Assembly: GCA_020631735.1 (NCBI GenBank)
Contig: CM036158.1
Span: 87,289,248-87,353,247, forward strand
DNA: 64,000 bases
Direction: 5' to 3'
Source of the DNA: Saccharum officinarum
Lineage: Eukaryota > Streptophyta > Magnoliopsida > Poales > Poaceae
Part shown: piece by piece, positions 1 to 10,969 of the stretch
Layout: each line of letters begins with the position of its first letter
How positions within the stretch are numbered: position 1 is the stretch's first letter
Translations under genes and position numbers: made by a program
Notes under the pieces: model-generated
The model's input: the letters and a program-made list of their open reading frames with translations, nothing else
Told to the model about the DNA's origin: nothing
Database searches by the model: none

Positions 1-297
1 AATTTGAGATATTTACACTATGTACTTGGGAAGCATCGAGCCATCGACTCAGTTCAGTCTGTCTGCATTGTTGAACATATACTGGTGTCCCTTATGGATA
101 TTTCATCATCGCCATCACCATGATCCAGCCTGAGTTTTATTTGAACTGATACACTGATTGATCGATAGTTACTAGCATTTTCCCGTTTATTAATACATAT
201 AGGAATACCCTCCACAGCAGTTAAATTCTCTAAGTTAATGTATGTTGGTGCACATGTTCATTCAAAGCTTATGCCTATTTTTGCATATTATCTCAAG

Positions 298-3200
298 TCA
301 AAAGGTGGAAGGCGACCGAGATCAGATGATGTTGATGCCGTTACCAGACTTTCAGTTCTAGACAACCCATACTATCGAGACCTTCTTTGTGAATTTGGTG
401 CTTTGTTTGCCATGGCGAACAGAGCTGATAATGTACATAAGTTACCATGGATAGGTTTCCAGTCATGGCAGGCTGCTGGAAGAAAGGTACCAGTTTTTCC
501 TTTTTCATAGAACTTTATGTCTGTTTTGGTCATATTGTTCATACCAGCTTTCTTATAAAATTTTACTCTTTGAGAAAAAGGGCATGGTACATATCACCCT
601 CTTGAAACCCTTCACACTGACTTGCCAAGCCATTACTTGACATTGTTATGAATAATGAGAGACTCAACTAGATTATAATATTGAGGCCCAATGGGGTTTA
701 TGTATAGAGTACATGAGGGACACAGGAGGGAAACCCTAGACTAGGAGATTGCACTAATACCCTTGACTATTATATCTTAACACCCCCTCTCAAATGCAAC
801 ATGAATGCAATGGCATTGCATTTGGAGAGTTGGCACTATGCACTAGACTTGAAAAATAAAATAGACGAATTACATCCAAAATCCAAAATAGAAGATGTCA
901 TCTAAGCGTGCAACTCTTGAACAATGTCGATGGAGAAAATGATCTCCTCCACAAGAGGGTACTGCCTTCACAACCAGCAAATACCTCAAGTCTTCACAAA
1001 ACAATACTTCAACTCTTCAAATATGAACCTTGCTTTGGAGACTTTGAACTTGACGAGAATAAAGAGATGTGTCACAATTAAAACCAGAGTGCCCACCTAA
1101 CTCTCAATTTGGTGTTGAAGTGGTTTGATCACAAGCCTTGAGTCGCCTTCCCAGTCGCTCCTTAGGTGCATGCAACTAGTTGTGAACTTGGCATGCAAGT
1201 ATAATAATGTCAGTTCCAATATGCTGTTTCCCTTGCTATGTTGTTTCTCTCTAATAATATCAGTAACAGCAATGTTGTGACTTGACTGTCTCTGGGACTC
1301 CCTCTACTCACCTCGCACACCTTGCCTCTGTCTTCAGCACTATGTTGTTGATATGAATTCAGCTCCAACAAGGCAAGTTCATGCTGCTCTCCCTCGTCAC
1401 CAAACTGCTCCTAACCTGACGGATGTGCTGCCTCCCAATCTGGTCAACCTAGTGATTCATCGAGCATCCGTACTTTACCATTGTCCTCCGCAGTTTTCTG
1501 TGCTGATGCATATCCCAAGCTCAGTGTGTTGTGCATGCAACAGATCATGACAACTTGAACCCAATTGCTCTTGGTGCTGCTGAGGCTCCATCTCATGCGT
1601 TTGAAGCATCGGATTTCAGTGATCTTGCCATGTACGTTCTTGACAGTTCCTAGATCTTTGTCAGGTTTAGATTGAAACAATCTCTAGAGTCCTGCTATGC
1701 TCTTCTGATTATATCAGCTACTCGTCCTGCAACCAAGTTACTCCAGAATCATATAGCAAATCTTGACAGCTAAAATCTGGCCACAATATTACAAAACCAG
1801 ATCATATAGCAAAAACTACCCTAAAAAATTGTTGGAGTATATGTTTAGGCCCATGAGGCTAAGGCCCATGTGGCCCATGTATGGAAACTATATAGCTACC
1901 CTTCTAGGGTTAGCCAAGTAATGATGAATCATTTCCTATAACATGGTATCAGCAGCCTAGGGTTAGGTCTTCTTTCCCCTGCCTCCCAGCCGCCGCCCCT
2001 TCCCTGGTGGCGCCGCCGCCGGCCCAGCCACCATGGCCGGCGGTCCTCCCCCTCCCCCTTCCCTCTATTCCTATTTCCCCTCTCATTCCTCCCAATCCTG
2101 GGCCCAGGTTCTGGTCGGCGCCTCCGCTGCCTCCTCTCAGCCGCCAAGGACCGGTGCCCCTCCAGGCGCCCCTCCTCTGGCCGCTACCCACCCCCTACCC
2201 GCCGGCCACCCTCTGGCCGCCGGCCATCCCCTGGCCGCCGGCCACCCTCTACCCGCCGGCCTTCCTCTGGCCGCCGGCCACCCCACAGCTGGCACCGGAG
2301 CCGCCCGCCCTCCTCTCCTAGCCGATCCGGCACTCCAGCGCCCCCCCTCCTCTTCCCCTGATGCGGCTACTGCTGCTGCTCACGGCACCGCAGCTGCCCG
2401 TGCCCTGGCCACCTCTTCCGATCTGGGCACGGTGGGGGACGGCACCGAGGACGTCGCGCCTGCGGGGGTGGTCCAGCCAGGGGTTGTCCAGCCGCTCCTC
2501 GACCCTGGAGACCCCGCTGGTTCCGGTGCCGGTGCCACTGCTCCTGCTGTTGACCTTCTCGGTCTCGGTGGTCCTCATCTTCTGCGCGCCCCGGGGCCGG
2601 ACTCCACTCTCGCCGCCGCCCTCATGGCTGCCCGTGCTGCTGCCGCGGAAGGCCAGGCTCGTGTGCACGCGGCGGCTCTCGTGTGGGAGCGCGAGCGCGA
2701 CGCGGCCCACGCTCTGGCTCGCCAGATCGCCGAGGCGGAGCAGCTCCTCGGTCCCCCCGCCTCCCGGGACGTCGGTGCCACCTCCTCTGCCTCGCCCGGG
2801 CGTCCCATCTCACACACCACCGTCCTTTGGCATAACCCAGCTAACCCGCTCGTGGCCCAGCTCCACTACCAGGCCGGGGGGGTCCAGAACATTCGACTTC
2901 TCGTCCCGGTCGTCCTCGAGCCGGAGTCGCCCTCCTACGCCCGCTGGCGGGATCTGGTGGTTCTCACACTTCGCCGCTACGCCCTCGACGACCACGTCCT
3001 CGTCGACGCCTCGGTCGCCGTCCAGACGCCGTCGTGGCTCCGTCTCGACAGCATCGTCCTCTCCTGGATCTTGGGGACGATCTCTCTGGACCTCCACGAC
3101 CTCGTCCGCACCTCCCCTGACGCGCGTCGGGCGTGGCTTGCCCTTGAGGGCCAGTTCCTGGGCAACGCCGAGGCCCGGGCTCTGCGTCTCGACGCGAGTT

Positions 3201-6200
3201 TCCGCACCTTCGTCCAGGGTGATCTCTCCGTCGGCGAGTTCTGTCGTCGGATGAAGAGCATGGCGGACTCTCTTGGCGACCTCGGCTGGCCCGTGGAGGA
3301 TCGTATCTTGGTCCTCAACGTCCTTCGCGGGCTCAGCGACCGGTATGCCCACTTCCGGACGTGGATCACCCGTCAGCGGCCCTTCCCCACCTTCCTGGAG
3401 GTCCGTGACGATCTCGTCATGGAGGAGCTCACACAGGGCATCCAGCCGGGTCTGCTGTTTCTCCGGGGTCCTCGACGGCTCTGGCCGCTACTCCACCGCG
3501 TCCTACTCCACCACGGCCGTCCGCTCCGCCACCGTCGTCTCTTCTAGGCCCTCCTCCCTCCGGGCCGAGCGGAGGTGGGGGGGTCGTGGCTCTCGTCGTC
3601 GACGTGGAGGGGGCCGCGGGGGTGGCCGGGGCGGCCACCCACAGGCTCCGGCACCGGCCGGACCACACGGGGGGGCACCATGGCCTTCGTTCCAGAACCC
3701 GTGGTCCGGTCGCATCTCCATGTGGCCCTACCACGCCCCCGGAGCCGACACTCGCCCACCAGTGGCCATGCTGACCGGAGCTCCTCCCGCTGGTCCTCCA
3801 CCCGGCGCCATCCCTGCTACGCCGTGGGTTCCACCCTTCGGGACTACACCGGGGGTCACCGGCTGGGATCAGGCGGCCCTGGCTCGCTCGTTCAACACCA
3901 TGGGCCTGACACCTCCGGTCGGACCCGAGTGGATCGCTGATTCGGGGCCACCTACAACACTACTCCTGACCCCGGTATACTTTCGTCGATTCACTCTCCC
4001 TCTCCCTCTCTTCCTTCGTCCATTATGGTCGCAAATGGTTCTTGTATTCCAGTCTCATCTGTGGGTACCGCCGGTGCTCATGGCTCCTTTCGTCTTCCTG
4101 ATGTTCTTGTTGCTCCTTCTATGGTTCATAATCTTCTTTCTATTCGACGTTTTACAGCTGACAATTCTTGTTCTGTGGAATTTGACTCTTCTGGTCTTAC
4201 TGTAAAGGATTTGGCTTCCCGGCGTCCTCTGCTCCGATGTGACAGCACCGGGCCCCTTTACACCCTTCGCTTCCCGGCGGCTCCTTCGTCTTCTTCGCCG
4301 CCCGTTTTGTCAGCTGCCTTCGTCGCTTCTACTTCCTCTACTACCTGGCACCGGCGCCTCGGCCATCCTGGACGTGATGCCCTGATACAGCTCAGTCGTA
4401 GCTCCGGTCTTCCATGTACTCGAGCTCATGATGAGCAACTGTGTCATGCGTGCCAATTGGGCCGACATGTTCGTCTTCCTTTTTCTAGTTCTACTTCCCA
4501 TGCGGCCCGTATTTTTGATCTTGTACATTGCGACCTATGGACATCTCCTATTCTGAGTATTTCTGGTTATAAGTACTATCTTGTGGTTGTTGATGATTTT
4601 TCGCACTATTCGTGGACTTTTCCTCTTCGTGCGAAGTCTGATACGTTTACCACGCTCCTCCACTTTTTACTTGGGTGTCCACACAGTTCGGCCTCACCAT
4701 CAAGGCCGTCCAGTGTGACAATGGTCGCGAGTTTGATAACTCCACCTCCCGCGATTTCTTCCTCTCTCACGGTGTTCAGCTCCGCATGTCTTGTCCATAC
4801 ACCTCTTCGCAGAATGGCAAGGCTGAGCGGATGATTCGCACCACCAACGACACCGTGCGTACCCTTCTGTTTCAGGCCTCTCTTCCCGCTCGTTTCTGGG
4901 CTGAGGGCCTGCACACCTCCACCTACCTTCTTAACCGCCTTCCTTCTGCGGCCTGCCCCGCTCCCACTCCTCACCACGCCCTCTTCGGTACCCCACCTCG
5001 GTACGATCACCTCCGCGTGTTTGGGTGTGCGTGTTACCCCAACACCGCTGCCACTTCTTCCCACAAGCTGGACCCTCGCTCCACGCTCTGTCTTTCTCGG
5101 GTACTCCCCGGATCACAAGGGGTACCGGTGCTTTGACCTTACCTCCCGACGGGTTCTCATCTCTCGCCATGTGGTGTTCGATGAGTCCGTTTTTCCCTTT
5201 TCCAGCACTACCACCCCTCCGGTACCTGACCCACCCTCCCTGTTTCCCACTGACCCGGTGGTCCAGCCACCTCTTTCGTGGTCTCCTGCAGGTACCGCTT
5301 CGCCGTTGCGCCACCTCCGGCCCCCTGTCTCGGCTCCCCAGCGGATCCGGGCCCGTCGTCCTCGGGCGCGGCCCTGTCCTCTCCGGTTGGTGCAGACCCG
5401 GGGCCTTCGTCCCCCGCTTCTGCCCCGGGGGGTCGTGTCGGTCGCCGACGCCGGATCCCGTCCCGGCACCTGCCCCGGCACATCCGTCGAGGTTCGCCGC
5501 GCCGGTACGGGTGTACCAGCGCAGGCCGCGACCGCCGCCGCTCGCGCTCCCTTCTCCACCGGGGACACCGACACCACCGCCACAGTCCCCGCCGGCTCGT
5601 GGTGCCCCGCCGGTTTACCACCCGCCGCTGCTTCACCGACACCCGCGGCATGTTCACCCGATGGTGACACGACACGCGGCTGGCACACTGCCGCCTCGTG
5701 CCCTCGAGGCTTCGACCGGCGACGCGGTGGTCTCTCCGGTACCCTCTTCCGTCCGCGACGCCCTGTTGGACCCTCACTGGCGCCGCGCGATGGAAGAGGA
5801 GTACGCCGCGCTACTCGCCAACCAGACGTGGGAGTTGGTGCCCCGGCCGCCAGGCTCCAACGTCGTCACCGGCAAGTGGATTTGGACCCACAAGCGCCGG
5901 GCCGACGGCTCTCTCGAGCGCTACAAGGCTCGATGGGTCCTCCGGGGTTTCACTCAGCGTCCTGGCGTCGACTACGATGAGACCTTCAGCCCGGTGGTCA
6001 AGCCGGCGACCGTCCGTACCGTGCTATCGCTGGCACTTGCTCGGTCTTGGCCCGTCCACCAGCTGGACGTCAAGAACGCCTTCCTCCACGGCCTTCTTAC
6101 TGAGACCGTGTACTGCAGTCAGCCGGCGGGGTTCGTCGACACCACCCGTCCTGACATGGTCTGCCGGCTCAACAGGTCCTCTACGGCCTCAAGCAGGCAC

Positions 6201-9200
6201 CTCGGGCGTGGAACCACCGGTTCGCCGCTTTCTTGCTGACCCTGGGGTTCATGGAGGCCAAGTCTGATACGTCCCTGTTCGTCTACCACCATGGAGCCGA
6301 CACTGCATACTTGCTGCTCTATGTTGATGACATTGTCCTCACCGCCTCCAGCGAGCCACTTCTCCGCCGGATCATCACCGCTCTCCAGCAGGAGTTCGCG
6401 ATGAAGGATCTGGGTGAGCTCCACCACTTCCTCGGTGTCACTGTTGAGCACCGTCCTACCGGGCTCCTTCACCAGCGACAGTACACTCGGGACATCCTGG
6501 AGCGGGCTGGGATGACTGACTGCAACCCCTGCTCCACTCCGGTCGACACTCAGGGGAAGCTGTCTGAGGCTGAGGGACCACCGGTGGCCGATCCCACTGC
6601 GTACAGGAGTCTCGCCGGGGCCTTCAGTACCTCACCTTCACCCGGCCGGACATCACCTATGCAGTTCAGCAGGTCTGCCTCCATATGCATGACCCCCGGG
6701 AGCCTCACCTCACGGCTCTCAAGCGCCTCCTCCGCTACCTCCGGGGCACGCTCGACTACGGCCTCCACCTCCACCGGGCCTCCTCCACCGACCTCGTCGT
6801 TTACACCGACGCTGACTGGGCTGGGTGCCCGGATACTCGCCGCTCCACCTCCGGCTACGCCGTCTTCCTGGGCGGCAACCTGGTGTCTTGGTCGTCCAAG
6901 CGCCAGCCGGTGGTCTCCCGGTCCAGCGCCGAGGCGGAGTACCGCGCCGTTGCTAACGGCGTGGCGGAGGCCGCCTGGCTTAGGCAGCTGCTTGCTGAGT
7001 TGCACACTCCGCCCTCCCGGAGCACACTGATCTACTGCGACAACGTCAGTGTGGTCTACCTCTCCACCAACCCCATCCAGCACCAGCGGACGAAGCATGT
7101 GGAGATCGACCTCCACTTTGTCTGTGATCGGGTGGCCATGGGCGAGGTACGGGTCCTTCATGTTTCGACGACCTCCCAGTTCGCGGACATCTTCACCAAA
7201 GGTCTCCCGTCCTCGACCTTCACCGAGTTTCGCTCCAGCCTCAACATCACCGGTGGCTAGTTGCGTTTGTGGGGGGTTGTGTGTGTTCTTTCTTGTTCAG
7301 CCTCGAACTCCGCTGCGACGGTAGTTCAGACTGCGGGGGGTGTTGGAGTATATGTTTAGGCCCATGAGGCTAAGGCCCATGTGGCCCATGTATGGAAACT
7401 ATATAGCTACCCTTCTAGGGTTAGCCAAGTAATGATGAATCATTTCCTATAACAAAAATAATAAGATGTTATTTGCACCATATAATGGTTGATGTGTGAA
7501 GGACAATTTGGATGATCAGGCTCAAAGTTGTTTTTATGAGACTAGATTAGGATATACATATTTTGAAACGGAATTTGAACTTGTTTGTTGCATGTGTTTG
7601 GTAATAATGGCCAAAGCTAAATTACTTTGTGCTATAGCATATTGCTACTCTAAACTGAGAACATCTCAAATCTCGAAACATTCGGTATTTCTGTTTATCT
7701 CGGTTTGGATTATCAATTCTAAAAGTTGATTTATATATCTGTAATTAAGTTGACCTGTTAGCCACTTGTTAGGCTAGCACATAATGTAACAGTGAGCATA
7801 CAAAATGGGATGGTACTGTTGGCTTATATATGTTAAAAACATGTTTACATTTTCCTCCATGTATTGGATCTGCTGAGCCTTAAAATAATGAGGTTGTTTT
7901 TGTTCAGAATGATATAAATATATGTCATCTTTGTTGTGAAGTATTAGTGGATTGCCCACCTCTTCCCAATCGCTTAAGCTTCTGGGTTCACTTTGAAACC
8001 TAACATGGTATCAAAGCCAGAGGTCTCGAGTTCGAGTCCTGGTAGAGGCATCTTTTAAGTCCTCCGCTCCCTTCTTTATTTCCACGTTTGCGCCTTGTTC
8101 TAGCTGCACGTGAGTGGGAGTGTTGTGAAGTATTAGTGGATTGCCCACCTCTTCCCAATCGCTTAAGCTTTTGGGTTCACTTGGTTGGTGCATGAAACCT
8201 AACTATCTTAATATCCTCTTATCAGGTATCCTTGTCTGAAAGTGCTGAAAAAACCTTAGAGGAAATTACGTCTGGAGAAAGTAACGAGGATGTTGTATAC
8301 TACTGGTCACCAATGGATATGGACCAAACTTCTGACTTTTGGTTGACGTGTGATTCTCTAAATGCTGGCAATTGCAGGTGCTTTTCGAATGCCCTAGCAT
8401 GTTCCTTTTTATTTTCTGTTTTCTTCCTTAAACTATGTTTCTAGTAAACAGGCTTTAGGACAACTCAACCACTGTCACGCACATGATCCGAACCTTTTCA
8501 ATCACTCTTTGCTGTACTTTGTGCAACTCATATTGTGCCCTGCACGAGGTCACTATTCCATCTTAATTGTTTGGAACATTATCTTCAACACTGTTTTCTG
8601 GTCACAGATCTCTTTTTGAAGATGCATTTAGGACTATGTATGGATTGCCAGAGAATGTCATGGCCCTTCCACCAATGCCCAGTGATGGTGGTCATTGGTC
8701 TACTCTTCATAGCTGGGTCATGCCCACCCCATCATTTTTGAAATTCATCATGTTCTCAAGGTACTTCTGATCTCTCACTTTTTGCTTATATTATTTCTAA
8801 GAGGCAATTCACTTATGTGTTCATAATGTTGGTTTGGGTTGTATTTTGCAGAATATTTGTCGATTCACTTCATAGCTTGAATGTGAATAGTACTCAGCCA
8901 GCCTCTTGCTTCCTTGGGGCATCAGAACCTGAGGTGACCATATCTTTTCCTTTTTCTTTTGACAATTGTTGATATATTTTGGTGCAAATGTCAACTAAAC
9001 TTGATACTCTTCTTTTACCTCAGAGAAGGCATTGCTATTGTCGAATCCTGGAAGTCCTTGTAAATGTCTGGGCTTATCACAGTGGAAGGAAGATGGTCTA
9101 CCTTAACCCTTTCACTGGGGATACCAGAGAGCAGCATCTGCTCAGTAAAAGAAATGGGATGTGGGTAAAGTTCTTCGATTTCACCCTTCTGAAGAGCATG

Positions 9201-9413
9201 GATGAGGATCTGGCAGAAGAAGCTGATGATGGCATGCATCCTGGAAATGATCCATGGCTGTGGCCATTAACTGGTCAGGTGTTCTGGCCTGGCATTGCTG
9301 ACCGGGAAAGGGAGGAGAAATATATTAAAAAGCTAGACAAAAAGCTCAAAAACAAGGTGAAACTACTTGAAAGACAGAAATCTGGTTACAAGCAGAAGCC
9401 CTTGGGACAATGA
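298..9413 (+). CDS. GT-B glycosyltransferase-like protein, 3' part (At4g01210-like), partial at left edge
   Basis: Exons read as about 298-486, 8226-8377, 8608-8760, 8852-8933 and 9024-9413 (stop), all with GT-AG introns and consistent phases. The protein pieces carry landmarks known from plant At4g01210-type proteins: [65 protein letters not shown] and a lysine-rich tail ending near GYKQKPLG. These are large (about 1000 aa) proteins annotated as family 1/GT4 glycosyltransferase-like, probably Golgi or endomembrane; the substrate is not established. The catalytic N-terminal half lies left of the window. The first exon's acceptor (CAAG before 298) is non-consensus, and an upstream start near 217 stays open in frame. 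The intron 487-8225 is inflated by a copia element and a SMART element, both in sense orientation. The coding exons look intact. Confidence 0.85.
487..1829 (+). other. Intron segment upstream of copia insertion
   Basis: This is the 5' part of the 7.7-kb intron of the glycosyltransferase-like gene. No credible coding region is seen. Bases around 650-850, including a TTAACACCCCCTCTCAA stretch, look like a decayed retroelement end, but no matching partner was found. The rest is AT-rich and unassigned. Confidence 0.5.
1830..1943 (+). repeat. 5' LTR of short-LTR copia
   Basis: This 114-bp LTR runs from TGTTGGAG to CCTATAACA and is identical to the 3' LTR at 7341-7454. It is preceded by the target duplication AAAAT and followed directly by the primer binding site. 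Confidence 0.95.
1944..1957 (+). other. Primer binding site of short-LTR copia
   Basis: TGGTATCAGCAGCC lies directly after the 5' LTR. It is close to the usual copia primer site complementary to the 3' end of plant initiator tRNA-Met (TGGTATCAGAGCC). Confidence 0.85.
2033..3547 (+). pseudogene. gag: Ty1-copia Gag (frame broken near its C-terminus)
   Basis: The ORF starts at ATG 2033. A Pro/Ala-rich N-terminal region contains a repeated PLAAGHP motif (about 2200-2285). It is followed by the copia Gag core, with WHNPANPL near 2830, [17 protein letters not shown] near 2940-2980 and [13 protein letters not shown] near 3390-3430. After about 3450 the meaningful frame changes: a Gly/Arg-rich nucleic-acid-binding segment ([17 protein letters not shown], about 3575-3630) and a Pro-rich segment continue in another frame up to the protease. 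No classical CCHC knuckle was seen; the RG-rich tract may replace it. Gag would form the particle that packages the RNA. Confidence 0.85.
2190..2290 (+). repeat. Tandem GCCGGCCA-type repeat inside copia gag
   Basis: A short imperfect repeat built on CTGGCCGCCGGCCA is iterated about five times. In the gag frame it encodes repeats of P-L-A-A-G-H / P-L-P-A-G. It is visible directly in the sequence and probably arose by slippage. Confidence 0.8.
3940..7260 (+). pseudogene. pol: Ty1-copia pol (protease, integrase, RT, RNase H) with several frame breaks
   Basis: The pieces appear in order across three frames. Protease starts at WIADSG (about 3930-3945). GAG-pre-integrase has WHRRLGHPG and a C-X2-C finger (about 4345-4460). 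Integrase has VHCDLW (about 4525) and [10 protein letters not shown] (about 4710-4745), ending near FGCACYPN (about 5020). Reverse transcriptase runs from [13 protein letters not shown] (about 5830) through [11 protein letters not shown] (about 6060) to [12 protein letters not shown] (about 6315-6350). RNase H has [19 protein letters not shown] (about 6802-6860) and ends at the stop 7258-7260. Frame changes fall near 3945, 4665, 5090, between 5300 and 5600, near 6175 and near 6630. Most coincide with short homopolymer runs. Conserved catalytic motifs are otherwise preserved. Confidence 0.9.
7341..7454 (+). repeat. 3' LTR of short-LTR copia
   Basis: This is an exact 114-bp copy of the 5' LTR. 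It is preceded by a G-rich polypurine tract and followed by the target duplication AAAAT. Confidence 0.95.
7932..8204 (+). mobile_element. SMART/TRIM mini-LTR retrotransposon in intron
   Basis: A 273-bp element has two short direct LTRs, 7932-8005 and 8121-8204, both starting TGTTGTGAAGTATTAGTGG. The left LTR lacks about 11 bp (GGTTGGTGCAT region) present in the right one. It has a primer site TGGTATCAAAGCC at 8006 and a purine-rich GAGTGGGAG before the right LTR. The flanks are ATCTT (7927-7931) and ATCTT (8205-8209). It has no coding capacity. It matches the layout of the SMART family of very small grass LTR elements (about 290 bp), whose movement must rely on other elements' proteins. It lies just 21 bp upstream of the exon at 8226. 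Confidence 0.88.
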
Positions 9414-9850
9414 CCATGACTGAAGCTAACAATTCAAGATTTATGACTGAAGCTCAAAAACCAGTGTTCTTGCTTTCAGTTTTCTGATTGCAGAAGTTCA
9501 ATATGTTTACATGGAAGAAGAGTTGGAGCACAAAAAGGCACCGTTGTTGTGAATACGGATTCTTTTTACGCCTCCTTGATCTCCCTCTCCGAAGGAGATT
9601 GGTGAAGCTGGAGGATATTGTCAGGATGGGGAAGCACCATTTTTTCCTGTTCATATAGACAGGTCATATAATTCTCCATATAGTTGAACTGATTCTTTTC
9701 TTTACTTGTCTTCCCCATCTGCCATGAAAGGGCAGCTGGATGAGGAGCAAAATTTTGGTAGGATCATACTAACCATCGTTGTACGTGTAAATTTCCTAGT
9801 AGAGGCACCGCCACGGAAGTAATAATCATGTTTCTTGAGATGTCATGTTG
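9414..9850 (+). other. 3' UTR and downstream flank of the glycosyltransferase-like gene
   Basis: This sequence follows the stop codon. It is AT-rich with short tracts such as AATAATCATG near 9823 that could serve as a polyadenylation region. No other gene is seen. Confidence 0.45.
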
Positions 9851-9929
9851 ATTGGCTCTGTGGGTCTTCACTACTGTTGCTGTCATGTGGTTTCTCAGTC
9901 CTTCCTGCAGCTCTCATGCCTTTTTGCGT

Positions 9930-10530
9930 ATGGAAGCGCTAGCGCTTGAATGTCCGGACGGATGCGCGTCCGAATGCCCGAGTCTGAACTTCGTTTCCCG
10001 TGTGCCTGCACTCCGCCTCCGTCTGCACCAGGACGCCCCTTGTCCGCGCTTCGTTTCCCACGCGTGCTTGCACTCGGCCTCCGCTTCTGCGCGCCCCCGT
10101 CTCGCCTGCGTTTTGCGCGCCCACGCAGGACCCGCGCCGCCAGGACATTGCCCTTCGTTGTCTGCGGTCACTCGGCGGCGCCCTAGCAGCTGTTGTAGGT
10201 GGTTGCGGCACGTGGTTCCATTGCAACATGTGCAACACTTAATCTACTTTTGAAACATCCGGATGCAGCATTTGAAAGATATGTCCGAAGGCTGATGAAA
10301 CACTTGAAACATGTGTCTGAACACTTGTAAAAACACATGAAAACATTTGAAAATCATTGCAAAACATACGCAACATACAGATAAAACATTTGCAACATAT
10401 GTGTGAAATATATGCAACATCCACATAAACACACTTGCAACATGCATGTGACAAAACAGATGAAACATTAGAAACAGAAGCTTACAACGTGTTCAAGCAT
10501 TGCAACATGTGTAACATCCCAATCTACTTT
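9930..10530. repeat. GC-rich block followed by degenerate AAACAT/GCAACAT array
   Basis: A GC-rich stretch (about 9940-10200) contains two similar sub-blocks reading CGCTTCGTTTCCC and its variants. It gives way to about 300 bp (10205-10525) in which GCAACAT, GAAACAT and AAAACAT recur every 15-25 bp. Such arrays are typical of non-autonomous DNA transposons of grasses, perhaps Mutator-like, but no terminal repeats were delimited. Open frames here are shadows of the repeat. Confidence 0.5.
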
Positions 10531-10920
10531 GCAACATATCTTGGGTGAGTCAAACAGTTTGAAGTTTGACCAAAGTTATAAAAAAATACTAATATCCATG
10601 ATAAAGAAATATCATTAAATTAATTCTATTTTCTAGTAAATCTAGTTAGAGACATCGAAGTAGATATTAATACTATTCACTATAAATTAATTTAAGCTAG
10701 TTTGACTCACACAAATCTCATAGTTGCATTCGTTTGGATGGGGAGTAAGTTTGATGAGATTAATCAATGAATATATTTTCATAATAAATTTATGTGAAGA
10801 TACAATTGTTGCTAATATTTTTTATAAATCTAATCAAATTTAAGAAAGTTTGACCTGTACAAAATCTTATGGGGCATTTTTAAGAACGAAAGGAGTATTT
10901 TAGTATCTCTTTAAATTAGA
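10530..10920. repeat. Decayed MITE-like AT-rich segment
   Basis: It contains AGTTTGACCAAAG near 10560 and AAGTTTGACC near 10850, and ends with GAACGAAAGGAGTA at about 10898, which resembles a Stowaway end. The inverted ends are too decayed to delimit. No gene is present. Confidence 0.35.
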
Positions 10921-10969
10921 AGCATATCTTGTGAGTTGCTCCGGGAATTGTGGATGAATTAGAATGAAA

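Larger units (their letters stand above)
1830..7454 (+). mobile_element. Complete short-LTR Ty1-copia retrotransposon in an intron
   Basis: It is flanked by 5-bp target duplications AAAAT (1825-1829 and 7455-7459). Its two 114-bp LTRs (1830-1943, 7341-7454) are identical base for base and begin TGTTGG and end AACA. A primer binding site TGGTATCAGCAGCC follows the left LTR at 1944, matching the initiator Met tRNA 3' end. A G-rich purine tract (TGCGGGGGG) precedes the right LTR. The domain order gag, protease, integrase, reverse transcriptase, RNase H is Ty1-copia. The interior is very GC-rich, unlike the surrounding intron. The reading frame is broken several times, so this copy as written is not autonomous. 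The very short LTRs suggest an Ale/Ivana-like lineage, which is inference. Confidence 0.95.

Noticed and set aside
5113..5777. Reverse-strand open frames of about 190 codons
   Set aside because: They are antisense shadows of the GC-rich copia pol region with no recognisable domain.
8006..8045. tRNA-like TTCGAGTCC motif, possible tRNA gene
   Set aside because: Only the reverse-complement T-arm resemblance is present, within a SMART element next to the primer site. No cloverleaf, A box or anticodon arm is formed.
9852..10253. 133-codon open frame after the glycosyltransferase-like gene
   Set aside because: It sits in a repetitive GC-rich transposon-like block, with comparable open frames on the other strand and no domain.
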